From positions 310,001 through 374,000 of the forward strand of contig NQMI01000002.1 in assembly GCA_002270565.1 (NCBI GenBank): a DNA stretch of 64,000 bases. Direction: 5' to 3'. Below are positions 1 through 11,400 of the stretch, one piece after another. Position 1 is the stretch's first letter, and every line of letters starts with the position of its first letter. The position numbers and the translations under genes are program-made. The notes under the pieces are model-generated. The model saw only the letters and a program-made list of their open reading frames with translations. It did no database searches and was not told the DNA's origin. This stretch comes from Stenocarpella maydis. Taxonomy: Eukaryota; Ascomycota; Sordariomycetes; Diaporthales; Diaporthaceae.

Positions 1-659
1 TCGTCCCGACCCGGCCCACACCACCTTACTTGTCTCTCGTCTCATCTTCTCTCTCGACAAGCCACCTCCCCACAGGCCATCATCATCACTGTCCCTCTCG
101 GAGTTGCGGTCTGGAAAGATCCAAACATGTGGTGACATCTTGTCTCGCTCCATCTTTTTCTGCATATCCAACATTTGGTACCATTCCTTTCCGCCGCTTA
201 GCCCTGTTGTTCCCAGCGCATCCCATAAATAAAACAACCACACACCCCAAGTCAACCGAATCCTTCTCATTGCTGCGCCCTCTCCCGGTCTCCGACATTC
301 GACACCCCACGGTCCATCGTTTTCAAGTCCAGTCTGGTGGAGAAAGCCAGGTCTTCACAGAGGTCGAGGCCGTCTCGTTTATCTAAAGAGGGGGACTTGG
401 GTTTCGTGTAATACAGGATACAGCAGCGCTGTCCCGTTTACCGACCTCATCCCGTCGACTTCTGTCATTAATCCCCACCCGGCCCGTTGCCCTGTCCACC
501 AGGCGGCCGTCCTCACACGCAGACAGACCACTCGATCGTAGCCTACGGTTACGCGACACGACAACGACCCGTACCGAGTCGGTCAAAGAGGGCCCAAGAG
601 GAGGTCTACCTGAAGCAGAGAAACAGCACCTTCCACCTGTACTGCCTTCCCAGACGACC
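1..659 (+). other. Leader/promoter of the MAPK phosphatase gene
   Basis: No family-like coding sequence is visible. The stretch is pyrimidine-rich, typical of a fungal promoter and 5' leader. It contains upstream ATGs at 30 (open to 386) and at 487; the latter frame overlaps the phosphatase start at 660. If the mRNA includes 487 unspliced, the main start would be preceded by an overlapping upstream ORF, so either transcription starts downstream or a leader intron removes it. The window edge may cut the promoter. Confidence 0.5.
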
Positions 660-3068
660 ATGTATACGACATCGGCTCGTCGACTATACGAGGATCAAAT
701 ACCATCCTTCATGTCAGTCTTCGACCTTGACCAGGCCATGCAAGATCAGGACACGGTCACCGTTGTCGACCCCAAAATGGTGGGAATCGAGCCAAAATGC
801 AACCCGCAGTTGCCTTCCGACCCTTCACAACTCCTCCAGCCACCAGCAATCCCGCCGAACCATCAGCATCGGGATAGCACCTCCACACAAACATCTGAAT
901 CCGCGGATTCGTCGCCGACGACGACTGTATCGTGCACGGATTCCTCGTCACTCTCCGACCCTTCTCCTTCGTCGTCTCCAGATTCCCCCGTCAATCTGGT
1001 TCCTTTGAATGCATTCCCGTCAACCAACTTTGGAGGTCTGCCCTCCATGGCCACGTTGGCCGTTTCCGAACCTCGGAACCATCTGATACGCCCCATGACC
1101 TCGCCTGCGCCGCGGCGACCCAGGAACATGAAGGGCCTCTCCATACAACCACCCTTTGCGGCCTCGGCGGCCTCATCGTCGCTGATGTCTGAGCCTTCCT
1201 CCCCCTCTTTTATAAAACCAACAATCCCGGCCATGAAGAGGAAGCCCAGTCAGCTCAGCTTGAAAACAAATTCTGATGACTTGGCTGGCCGCTCAACACT
1301 CGAGGTCCCGCAGAGTCCCTCAATACCCGCGCTCGCTCAGAGAAGAGCTCTGAAGCATTCCACCTCATCACCACACATGCTGAGTGGACTGAAGTCGTCG
1401 ACTTTCGGCCCTGCTGGCGGTATGAGCTTCCCGACGGTCTTCGAACGCAACGAATCTGGTCTATCGTCCTTCCTCAGACCTGGAAAAGAACCTTCGCCCC
1501 ATGACAGGACCGATGCAATTCTGGAGGAGGACTCGCCTATCAGGAGCCAGGTGGCCAACCGTACTGCCTTTGACTTCGAACCTTATCACGAAAAGGAGAA
1601 CAACGAGGACCAGAAGTCTCCCGGATATCCCGACGGCCCGGTTGCCATTTACGGAAACGAAGTTTACCTGTATATGGAGCCAACCGCTGAGGAGGCTTCC
1701 AAATTCGACGTCATTATCAATGTCGCCCGTGAGGTTCCAAACCCGTTCAAGGCTTCACTCGACGAGGATGAACCCATGGAGGACTCGTCGCCAGTCCCGG
1801 ACACAGCGGTGACCTGCTCGAGCTTTGCGACCGCCTTTGAGTTCCAGCCCGACGACATGACCCCAACCACCCCGAAGGCGCAATTTTCCACAAGGGAACC
1901 TGAGTACATCCACATACCGTGGGACCACAACACGGATATTGGGTCTGATTTGATGTTTCTGTGTGAGACAATCGAGAGGAAGACACTTGCCGGCAAGAAA
2001 GTCTTGGTACACTGTCAACAGGGAGCCAGTCGCTCGGCCAGCTTGATCATCGCCTACGGCATCTACCAGAACCCAGAAATGAGCGTCAATGACGCGTATT
2101 ATGCGGCGCAGACCAAGAGCAAATGGATCAGCCCCAACATGCGATTGATGTACTGCCTGCAAGATTTCCAGAAGGAGGTGTCCAAGAGGAAGTTGGCGCC
2201 GAATTCAGCTTACAAGCCTAGAAGCGGTCGGAGTCCATCAAAGCACCGCCTGACGCTCTCTGTGGATGCAATCGACGTACCCAAAGAACCGAGGACAGCG
2301 CCTCTGCCAGATGATGACGGCACAAAAAAAGGCTCGAGCCCGAGCAATTCGCCATTGCGCGCCCGCGGTAACTCTACACCGGACCAAATCACCATCTCTC
2401 CCGGCCCGTCGTCAGCACCGTCGAGTTTCTCGTGGATGGAGAAGGAGGACGAGGCTAACCCAGGGAAATTCGGGCGCTTCAGTCCTTCGCAGATCTTCCA
2501 AACGCCTCCTGCCATTCGAGAAGAGATCGGGCTTGGACACACGTCATCGAACCAGTCAGGGTATTTCCCGAAGCCCCCACCGTCCCCAGCGTTTGGGTCA
2601 TTCCTGCGAGACATGTCTACGGAGCCCCCATCATCGCCTGGGTTTGGGGCTCACAGGTTTGGCGAGAAGCGCAGTCTCGGATTTACTCTTTTGAATTTCG
2701 GTTCGTTCCCGAAGTCTGAACGTGTCCAACAGCTCCCGAAGGCCGAAAGGGAAGTCCAGGTCGTGCCCTCTCTCCCTGAGGACGCGGCTTTGATGTCACC
2801 GCGAGCTGAGATTATCACAAGCAATCCGGTGCACAATTCATTCGCCGAGTTTCACGGTCTTCGTTTCGTTGAGGTACCTCCGACCCCAAGCGAGCAGAGC
2901 TTCTCCGCAAGCCCAGCGCAAGAGCACGTCTTATTCTCACCCAGGGAGTCGGCGTTCCCACGGGACACATTCAACCACTTTGGACGACCTCGTCAGGTCT
3001 CGGACCCCAGGAGCCCTCCCACCAAAGGCGAGGCTCCTATCATCAGATCTATCGATGATTACATATAG
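660..3068 (+). CDS. MSG5: Dual-specificity MAP kinase phosphatase, Msg5/Pmp1 type (802 aa)
   Basis: Single-exon gene for a dual-specificity phosphatase expected to dephosphorylate the TxY loop of MAP kinases. The catalytic domain spans about residues 325-515. It holds the HCx5R signature HCQQGASR (Cys452, Arg458) followed by SASLIIAYG, a candidate general acid Asp422 in HIPWDH, and the downstream ISPNM segment shared with yeast Msg5. The 300-residue N-terminus is Ser/Pro-rich and carries KRKPSQLSL (193-201), which fits the MAPK docking consensus. The C-terminal 280 residues are disordered and full of SP/TP sites. The ATG at 660 has an ACC context; Met18 is an alternative start. It converges with HUT1. 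Phosphatase family is certain; the Msg5 subgroup is inferred from the active-site neighbourhood. Confidence 0.9.
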   Translation: MYTTSARRLYEDQIPSFMSVFDLDQAMQDQDTVTVVDPKMVGIEPKCNPQLPSDPSQLLQPPAIPPNHQHRDSTSTQTSESADSSPTTTVSCTDSSSLSDPSPSSSPDSPVNLVPLNAFPSTNFGGLPSMATLAVSEPRNHLIRPMTSPAPRRPRNMKGLSIQPPFAASAASSSLMSEPSSPSFIKPTIPAMKRKPSQLSLKTNSDDLAGRSTLEVPQSPSIPALAQRRALKHSTSSPHMLSGLKSSTFGPAGGMSFPTVFERNESGLSSFLRPGKEPSPHDRTDAILEEDSPIRSQVANRTAFDFEPYHEKENNEDQKSPGYPDGPVAIYGNEVYLYMEPTAEEASKFDVIINVAREVPNPFKASLDEDEPMEDSSPVPDTAVTCSSFATAFEFQPDDMTPTTPKAQFSTREPEYIHIPWDHNTDIGSDLMFLCETIERKTLAGKKVLVHCQQGASRSASLIIAYGIYQNPEMSVNDAYYAAQTKSKWISPNMRLMYCLQDFQKEVSKRKLAPNSAYKPRSGRSPSKHRLTLSVDAIDVPKEPRTAPLPDDDGTKKGSSPSNSPLRARGNSTPDQITISPGPSSAPSSFSWMEKEDEANPGKFGRFSPSQIFQTPPAIREEIGLGHTSSNQSGYFPKPPPSPAFGSFLRDMSTEPPSSPGFGAHRFGEKRSLGFTLLNFGSFPKSERVQQLPKAEREVQVVPSLPEDAALMSPRAEIITSNPVHNSFAEFHGLRFVEVPPTPSEQSFSASPAQEHVLFSPRESAFPRDTFNHFGRPRQVSDPRSPPTKGEAPIIRSIDDYI

Positions 3069-4107
3069 ACTCGACGGACCAATTGAATCACCCTGAGAAT
3101 CATGGTCCATTTCCGAATACGCAATATCCCTCATCAAGAGCTGACTCACAATGCGCGTCTATAATAAACCGTCACAATCCGCACGCATCGAATCGGAGTT
3201 GGGGCATATGCAATTCACTATCACACCTCATGGTTCGAAACTTGCAGCAAATTAACGAGGAGCTTCCATTGAACCAAATCAACTTTCCTTTGTCGAATGC
3301 TCCTCTTCCTTTTGGGAGGTTACCGATCGTTTCAGTGGCCACAAGAGTCACATTATTTCTTAAATGGAAATGTATAATCTGGAAGCGACCAGCAATGACT
3401 CCGCTTCTGAAAGGCGCACCGAGTGGTTTTTTTTATTCGGGCAAGGTTTGGCGAGGCCGAGGCCAAGGCCATCATCAGAATACAGCTCGCTCAAGGAGGG
3501 CGTCTTCTAGTTATGGGCGCTAGGGCTGCCCGGTGTCAGGGTTGCGAAGGGGCGTATGATGAGGAAAAGCCTTCAGCATTCTGGTTTCTTACCCGTTCTG
3601 TGTCATGGTTTTTTTCCTTTTCCAAATCATGATTCCCCAAGCATATAAGAAGGATCGGGACGGGGATACAAAGTGGTGTGGAGACATGGGGCTGAGCACT
3701 GCCCGGGCTGCCTGGGAAGGGGAGGATGAGACGCGAGACTTATGAACCATATGATGAGGAAGGCAAAGAGCGGAGGAGATACCTGTGAAAGCTGAAGATG
3801 GTCAAACCACGAGAAAAATGCTCTTGAGTATAGTTTCAGGGGCCGAAAAGCATACCACGGTGTGCCCATAAAAATACCATGAACATTTTGAAAAGCCTCA
3901 TGCGTATCTGCCATGCCAGCCTTCTCTACTTTTTTTTTGTTTGGCGAATCGGACAAACTGCCATGAAGCATCAGATGTGACGCACATGTGAGGTTAGAAG
4001 TTAGTATTTTGCTTTCTTAAAATATTCTACAAGGTCTACTCTAAGAACTGGCGCTGCCAGGCCCGGCTTCTCCGCCGACACGAGGCCAAGGCACATTTCA
4101 CACCTCC
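3069..4107. other. Convergent intergenic region, phosphatase and HUT1 3' ends
   Basis: No credible gene. The first 570 nt, presumably the phosphatase 3' UTR, contain six TCAT tetramers (3100, 3131, 3228, 3472, 3603, 3627), more than the about two expected by chance. T-rich tracts near 3425 and 3610 and A-rich tracts near 3170 could relate to 3' end formation. Transcript ends cannot be placed from sequence alone. Confidence 0.4.
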
Positions 4108-5546
4108 TTACTGCGCCTTGTCCTCCCTCGCCTTGGCGGCCCTCTCGGCAGCCTTCTTGGACTCGGCCGACCTCTTGAGATATGCCTCGAAGCCGATGCC
4201 GCCGAACACGAGCGCAACGCCTATCCACTGCCTGTGGTTGAGGCTGTGGCCGTAGTAGACGACGGACAGGATCATGGTGAGCATCTTGCGGGTGACAGTG
4301 ACCGTGACGAGGGTGACGGACCCGAAGTTGGCCACAGTGTAGACTAGTTGGGTCAGCAAAACACGTGGGCAAGAGAGGGAGGAAGGGGCAAGGGGGTTTG
4401 GGCTCTCGGGGGGATATTCCACTTTTACTTACAGATAAAGACCTGGCCAACGGCGCCGCAGAGGCCAAAGCCGAGGACGTGCCACCAGGCGCCCGGGTGG
4501 CGCGCCAGGAAGCCCAGCGCGGCGTACAGCTCGCCGCCGCCGCCGGTGCTGTCGGCCATGCCGAGCCAGTCGCCCAGGGCGGTGCGGACGAGATAGGGGC
4601 TGAGCAGGAGGTATGCGCCGGACAGGGCGGAGCTCATCATGTTGTTGGCGCACATCATCTGCGGGCCGCGGTACGGCCTGAACTCGGAGACGATGTAGTC
4701 CTGGGTGCTGTTGGTGAGCCCGTCGAAGAGAAGGTTGATGCTGAGGAGCAGCATTCCCCAGGCCGTCTGCCCGCTGTGCGACGCGCCGGCGCCATCGCTC
4801 TTGTGCTTCTTGCTCCCCGAGTGTAGCGTGAAGACGGCGACGCCGGCGGTCACGGCCGCGACGATGAGGTACTTCTGCAGGGGGTACCGGCGGCGGAAGA
4901 GGGTGACGTGGAGGAACATGACGGGCAGGAGCTTGCACGACTTGGCCAGGGTGAAGGTGATGTAGCTGACGTGGGCGAGCGAGGCCATGCCGAAGGGGGC
5001 GGCCAGCGCCTGGGTGAAGGCGACCAGGAGCAGCGACGGGAGCATGCGCTTCGTCGGGATGATGGGCGGGACGGGCTGGCCGCGGGGCGTGGACCACCAC
5101 AGGTACAGGGAGCCGGTTACGGAGGAGAGGATGGACTGGACGGTGAGGAGGAAGACGGGGAACTTCCACATCTCGGTCGAGCCGTCGTCGTTGGTGTAGG
5201 GTGTCGTTGTGACACCCTCTTGGAGCCATGCCCAGCTGATGCTGCAGTCCCGGACAGAGGACGAGGTCAGCGACTGGCTTCGTCTCGTGCGCGCAACAGG
5301 CAATTCCGAGGCGATCCGCATGCCATATATGAGAACTCACAAGGAAGCATAGATTCCTCCCACGCAGATCAGCAACTGGAGCATCCCCGAGCCCGAGTCA
5401 TCTCGGGCCCCCGCTGGCAGCGCCTGCGCATTGTCCTTGGCCCTGGCAGCCAGCTCTGTGTTTTTCTGGGGGAATCTATCATGTTTGCTGATATATTCGG
5501 AAGACGTCGCCCTTTTCACTGGCATGGCTTGCTTAGACCGGGCCAT
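4108..5546 (-). CDS. HUT1: ER UDP-galactose/nucleotide-sugar transporter, HUT1/SLC35B1 family (416 aa)
   Basis: Three exons: 5546-5341, 5241-4433 and 4343-4108, with GT-AG introns of 99 and 89 nt; phases agree and give 416 residues. HUT1 proteins are multi-pass ER transporters that import UDP-sugars into the lumen. Diagnostic stretches include GGIYASFISWAWLQE across the first splice junction, TNSTQDYIVSEF in the middle, and VFIFYTVANFGS then TVTRKMLTMILSVV across the second junction, all typical of SLC35B1. Several hydrophobic helices are visible. The C-terminus is Lys/Ala/Glu-rich (KRSAESKKAAERAAKARED), as in other fungal members, and lies on the cytosolic side in the family. Start: first ATG before the MARSKQAMPVKR segment. 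Substrate is inferred from the family. Confidence 0.93.
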
Positions 5547-7169
5547 AATCGGCAGCAGTGTGCACGAGTGGGTCTCTCTGGCGGTTCAAGCAAACGACAG
5601 GTTAACAACAGCCCTCCGACTTTGTAGGGAACGACTTAGAATGGTGAGAGGTATGCGGACGGGAACAGTGAGCGTGGCATTGGGAGGGACAAGAAAGTGA
5701 AGGGAAAAGAACCTGGGGTGGGAGGCCCGGTCGCAGAGAGACGAAAAGACACGGCGAGGTTGCGAAGCTGACAAGCTGGCTTCAATTGACTAGAAGATTC
5801 AGGGCTCTCGCGCTGGCTCATTCATACGCGACAGTGCATACCGAAATTAACTTATCGATAAGCCTGCATGCAGAGCTACATAGTGTACACTAAACCACAC
5901 TAGAGCGGGATCCTTCCTTCCCCCACCTTCGTGCTGCTCAGGGTCCCCGCTGCCCGCACCGTGCGCGGACTTCAGCACCCCCAAACCAACCAAGCTCCGC
6001 CCACGTGGGGTGGCAGGGTCGCCATCTCCCACATGTCTGCTCCAGGTTGCACCTGCATGTCCCCTTCAGCTTGCCTATAATCTAGTGTACTACTCAATAT
6101 CCCTCCACATATGTACGGCTTGGCTTGGCTTCATCACGCACGGCTCGCCGACATGTCACTTCGTTTGAGCAGGCAACTCTGTTTAGCATTGGGTTCGCGA
6201 GCCTTGTCATTATGGTTCTGTCATCTGCCCTAGATATTCTCATCCATTTCTCCTCGCTCCGTGAGAGCCATCAGTGTAACGAGTCGTGCGTCTCCCGAGT
6301 CGGATGTCGTAGAAAAGAGGTTGGAAACCCTGAGTAGGCAGCGAGTTAAAACTGTGGAAGAGCGGAAACTTCGGGTTGCTGCGAGGTTATGTCGGTTTGG
6401 GGGGGGGGGTAGTGATTGAGCCTAATGGCCAGAGGCCTGGTTTCTTTGATGATAAGGCGCCAAGGGGCGACGGTCCAAGTGTCGAGAGGAAAGCGGTAGG
6501 AAGAAATAACAAAAGGGGCTCGAAAAGGCTCGAGCCCGTGGGGAATGGGGTATCTGATCTGCTCTGACAGCCAAAACTGCACATCCCGGCACAAGTCGAG
6601 TCCGGGAGGGCCGTCGTGTCGTGTCGTCAAAAACGAGATTATGGCGCTTCTCGTTGGTCCATGGAGACGTCGGTTTCGGATGTGATGCAAGCAGGCCATG
6701 CTGGGAAATACTCCAATGCGGGCGGGCTTGGGCGTGCGGGTGCCAAAGGGCGTGGTCTGCGGAGCAAGTAGTCCGTCTCAGTCGATTCCGTCTTGATGTC
6801 TCGTCTGGCTGCTCTCAGCCAGGACCCGGGCTTGCCGTCGTAGCCACCTCCGGCCCCGTCCCAAAACAATACGTAGCATAGGCAAGGAGTGAAACCAGTT
6901 CCAAAGAAGTTAAAAGAAGAAGAAGAAAGCCAATGCTTTTCGAAGGGGAGAAAAACAACAATTGTCGTAACATCATTTTTGCCCAGGCTCCTCACTCCCC
7001 GCCCAAAATTCAGCCTTGCGGCAAGCCAGATCTGGAGAATCCCCAGTCATTTTGAGTGTGAGGTGGCCAAATCCGACCATAATTATGAGAATACTTGGAG
7101 TGACGTGTACGAGTACCTCAACATAAACCACCGTCAAGGTCCTTCCCGAGTGCTAGCCAGCTGACGCCC
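5547..7169. other. Intergenic: HUT1 promoter and KH-gene 3' region
   Basis: Nothing coding recognised. The part next to HUT1 would hold its promoter. An 11-G run lies at 6399-6409 and an A/G-rich stretch at 6905-6960. Open frames here are short and show no family resemblance. Confidence 0.4.
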
Positions 7170-8419
7170 TTACTCAAGAGACTGAGGTGCCTGGCTGCGG
7201 CGCACCTTCTCGGCCTCTAGGTTCTCGTAGAGGAGGAACAGCGCCGTCTCGTTGGCCTTTGCGCTTCCCATGATGGTGAACATGCGTTCGCCAGTGTCAT
7301 CGTGGGGGGCCTAGATTGCGTTAGTTCTAAACCGTATGGAGACCAATCACTGGGCGTGTGCTACGCAGTCCACTCACCTTCGCGATTGAGATGCGCGCAC
7401 CAGAGGTCTTGCGGATCTCGCTGATCTTGCTGCCAGCACGTCCAATGATGCAGCCAACCATGTCAGCAGGGATGCTGATATTCTGAGTCTGGATCTCCTC
7501 TCCATTCTCGTCATGCGTTGGTGGGCCGCGACCGACCATCTCAGCATTGGGGCGGTTGAAGCTGCGAGGGGTCGCGCCGTTGCTGAAGTCAGCGCCGTTG
7601 CCGGTGCGGATGGCGCGAGATGGTGTAGCGTAATCGCCTCGCCCAGAGGCATAGGCACTTGGGCCGCCGATGGCAGTCGTGGGGGCGGTGCGCACAGCGG
7701 GGTTGTACAGCACGGTACCCGCACCACGTTCCCAGTCATCCACCAGGCACTTGCAGATCTCCCAGATGGCCCTCTGGATGCCCTCGGGAGTTCCTTGCAC
7801 CTCCACGATCCTCTCAGTCGACTGTGGCAGCATTTCCTTCTGCGCAACCATGCGTACGCCTGACACATCCTGGATGTGTTTGATCTTGAGCCCTTGGCGG
7901 CCGATGATAGTGCCCATCTGGTTGTGGGAGATCAGGAGCTTGATAGCTACGTAAACAGAGTGTTAGCCACAACCGGACTCGGAATAGGTTCGGACGGTGG
8001 GTTTGCGTACGATGCGTTCCGTTGCCAGAGAGGACGCCGCCCATGCCCATGGAAGGTGCACCTTCCAACAACGCGCGGGCGACAACCATGTACGCCTTAG
8101 AGATGGCGTCGCATCCACCAGTGATGGTCAGAACGCGGTCGTGAACGCCCTGCACGACCTTGCTTACTCCGGCCTTGACTCCAGTCTCGTCGCGCAGCTC
8201 GGCGACATTTTTACCACCCTTTCCGATGATGACGCCGGCTTCTTTGGAGGACACGATGGCGCGCAGGGTCAGCTGAGCTTGGGCGTACTCCTCGTCGGTC
8301 CGGGGCGCGGGTTCTCCATCGGGACCAAGTCTAGGCTCGCCATCATCGAGCTTAACGCGATCGAGGCCAACAGCAAGGTCCTCTCCGTTGGGAGAAAGGT
8401 TGTCCTGGTTGGCAGACAT
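7170..8419 (-). CDS. Three-KH-domain RNA-binding protein, Rnc1/PBP2-HEK2 type (372 aa)
   Basis: Exons 8419-8011, 7946-7378 and 7310-7170 (introns 64 and 67 nt) give a protein with three KH domains: KH1 about 50-118 (GKGG 66-69), KH2 about 138-206 (GRQG 152-155) and KH3 about 290-358 (GRAG 305-308). All three GxxG loops are intact, so all should bind single-stranded RNA. KH1 and KH3 are both split by or adjacent to an intron boundary. A Gly/Ala-rich linker separates KH2 from KH3, and the start of the protein is acidic. Family members are poly(C)-binding/hnRNP K relatives that control mRNA stability and localisation; fission yeast Rnc1 has the same size and layout. The exact orthologue among Rnc1, PBP2 and HEK2 needs a tree. 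Confidence 0.93.
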
Positions 8420-11400
8420 GGTAGGATCGGTTGTCGGTGATGAATGGTGTGTAGTGTATTGGCGGTAGTGGGGCTGGGCGCGAAGCGATCCAACGTGACT
8501 GAATTGGAGTCGAAGTTGCGCGATTGAGAGTCTAGCACGGCACAGAGCTGGTGGTGCAGGTCGCGTTAGCCTTTGGTGTTTGCGCTCGGAAAACCAGGTG
8601 GTAGAGGTCTTGAGGGGAAGGGTGAGGGTGCCTGGTTCTACTGGCGCAAGGGAGACCGGAGGTTGGTCAGAGAGAAAGGCTCAGGTTGATTCGGTCATCT
8701 GTGCGGCTAGAGGAGTGGGTGGGCAGAGAGGGTGGGTGGGTGCATTTGCAGAGAAAGTTTCCGTCGACGGACAGGGACTGGAGGTTATGATGGTGATTGG
8801 TGGGGCAGGGTGACCTACCTCAAGGTACGTAACGTGCAAGTAAGGATTTGCGGCGGGGCACAAGGTCTGGCCTGGGTTGGAGAGGCGGTTTTCGCAGGCG
8901 CGATGAACAGACGGGCCAGAGTCCCTGTTGAGAGCGGGGAAGATAGCAGCGATAAGGCACGGTCGCACTGCGTGCTGCTTGCTGTAGCTGCTACTGCTGC
9001 TGCTGCTGCTCCTCCTGCTGCTGCTGCCGCCAAGGGTCGGGGAGCAGAGGATGGATCAATGGATGGATGGGGGTCTGTGGGGGGATGTATAACAAGAGGT
9101 CCTGATCCAAGCACGGCAAGGGTCAAGTCGATGGGAAAGGCAGAGGCCCTAGGTGGTGAGGGTAGCGGTCCAAGGGGAGCCGTGAATTGTGGCTGAGGCT
9201 GATGAGTCGGGGATGGCGATCACGTACTGAGTGAGGTACGGGCGAGGAGATGGTGGGTGATTGAGAAAGGGGGTGTGGAGACGAAGAGAGAGGACGGGGA
9301 GGATTTCGGAGTAGTTGTGGCGGGGGAGGGTGATGAAAGGTGAGCTGGACGAAGGGAGAAGAATACGCGAGGAGAGGAGAGGAGGAGGAGGAGGGAGGCA
9401 AAAGCAGGCCGGGATGGGAATTGCTTCGACGCGACAAGAAGACGGGAAAGAAAGAGGAGGGGAGGTCAGGGTAAGTGCAAAAAAAAAGACACAGACAGAC
9501 CTAGGCGCTGCACGTTATGCAGGTGCGTCCTGTGGTGTGTGTGTGTGGTCTGTATGGCACGGCACGGTAAGGATGGGATGAGCAGTTGCAGCGGAGCAGC
9601 ACCACCACCACCACACCTCGGGGCAGCGTGTGTATACCCAGGTGTCTATGGCGTATATGATACCTCGACACGCCCCCGAGGAACCGCCAATCCCAAGGTA
9701 CCCTCGACTTTGAGCACAAGAGACGGGCTGCTGGCCGCTGCTCCCCGACCTGGACGGGGGAAGGGGTCGACCAGATGCGAACCCTCTTGATCGACGACCA
9801 TGTTCAAGCCTGGATAGCAGCAAATGCAACCTTCAGGCTTTCCAAGGTTCTGCCAACGTGGTCTGCAAGCCACTGATTTCACATGGCCGGCTGGGGCTAC
9901 CTTCCGACATTTTCTTCTTTTGGACCATCACTGGCTGTCTGGCGCCGCCGCACGAGACTGCACCTCGTATAAGAGCCTCCCGAGGTCCACACTTTTGCAC
10001 CCGCCAACCACCCTTTTACTACATAGTACGTACGCCCCTGTGTGTCGCTGCTTCTATCTCGCTCTGTCACGTACCTGCGTCCTCCTGTTGCCGTTCGCGG
10101 CTTCTTGGTCCCACACCTCCCCTTGCATTGGGGGTACTTGCTTGCAGACGCCCAAGCCTCTGTGCCCTGGCCAGCCAGCCCACACAGACTGCGGGATGGG
10201 CGGCCATCAAAAGGTCTGGTGCATCTGTGCAAGAGAGACTTTTGCACACTGCCCAGAAAATGTTGTAGGTGCGGCCAACAAGTCCGGGGCATCAAGGCCA
10301 AGCACTTGTGCCTCGGCACCTGGGCACCGATCCAGGCACGAGGCCAGACACCAAGATATGTCCGTTTCCGTGGATTCCTGCGTCAAGGCGGATACGTCGC
10401 CCCATCAAGATCATGGCTGCATTGGTGGTCGCATTGCAATGTGCATGGGGGGGGCCTGTTGAGGAGTGGGAGAAGGGCACACCCCCCAGACCAGGCTAGC
10501 CCGGCAATTCACGCCCGTTCTCGCCCAATCATCTTACACACCTCTGGACCCTGATGCCTCCAGGCCCCGCTTGGGGGCCAAACCTTCACGAACACACACA
10601 CACACGCAGTCTCTCTCTCCAGGTCCCGCAGGGCACCGTTCAATCATGGCAGCCAGGGACCCAACCACGTAGCCTGATCTAAAGAATAAGAATAAACAAG
10701 CCTTGCCCGTGCATATGTGCTCATACGTATACACGATTGAGCCACATTCTGATATAGTCCAGGCCTTCCGATAGTTGTGTTGTTTGGGTCACAACTTGAC
10801 CCATATTTATTACAAGCTCAGAATTTGAACTCAAGTCTGTATATCGAGGCCAGCTTGTAGGAAGATGACGACAGTAGTGCACATAGACAATCGGATCCCA
10901 CTGCCACATCTCCTTAGGTACACAGATCCTCTTCGGGGAAGCCAATTTCAAGTCCGACTCGCCCATCCGCCCGACTCGGAGACTTTGGGGATGAGACGCT
11001 TCGTTCTAGAGCTCACTTAGCAAGTGCCCCAGCTATCTCATCAGGAAGGTCACCGACTTGCAGCACTCCTTGTGCATAGGCCACAGACCAACAGTACGTG
11101 ATATAAGCGAAAGCTTGCTCGTTCCAGAGCAATAATGAGGTAGTTGCTCCTATCAGCCGTCTCGCCCATCAGGAAAAACCAAAGTTCAGAACGTCGGTGG
11201 TCGAGGCAGTAGGGATTGGATGCCATCTGTCCGCCTCACTGAGGCCATTGACAACTGCGACCCCAAGACGTGGAGGCCGCCGAGAACAATTCCTGTTAGC
11301 ATATTGATGCGCCGCGATTGGACTCTACGCTGCTGGGATGAGCTCGAAGAAAATCCCGAGGGACGAGAGGAGTCAAGGGCTGGATGCCTGATTATACAAC

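Noticed and set aside
4429..5340. 303-codon frame on the minus strand, very rich in Arg, Pro and His
   Set aside because: It is the shifted-frame shadow of HUT1 exon 2; composition is that of a GC-rich gene read out of frame.
9824..10462. 212-codon frame on the + strand
   Set aside because: No domain, odd Cys/His/Pro composition, overlapped by equally long frames in other phases; no support as a gene.
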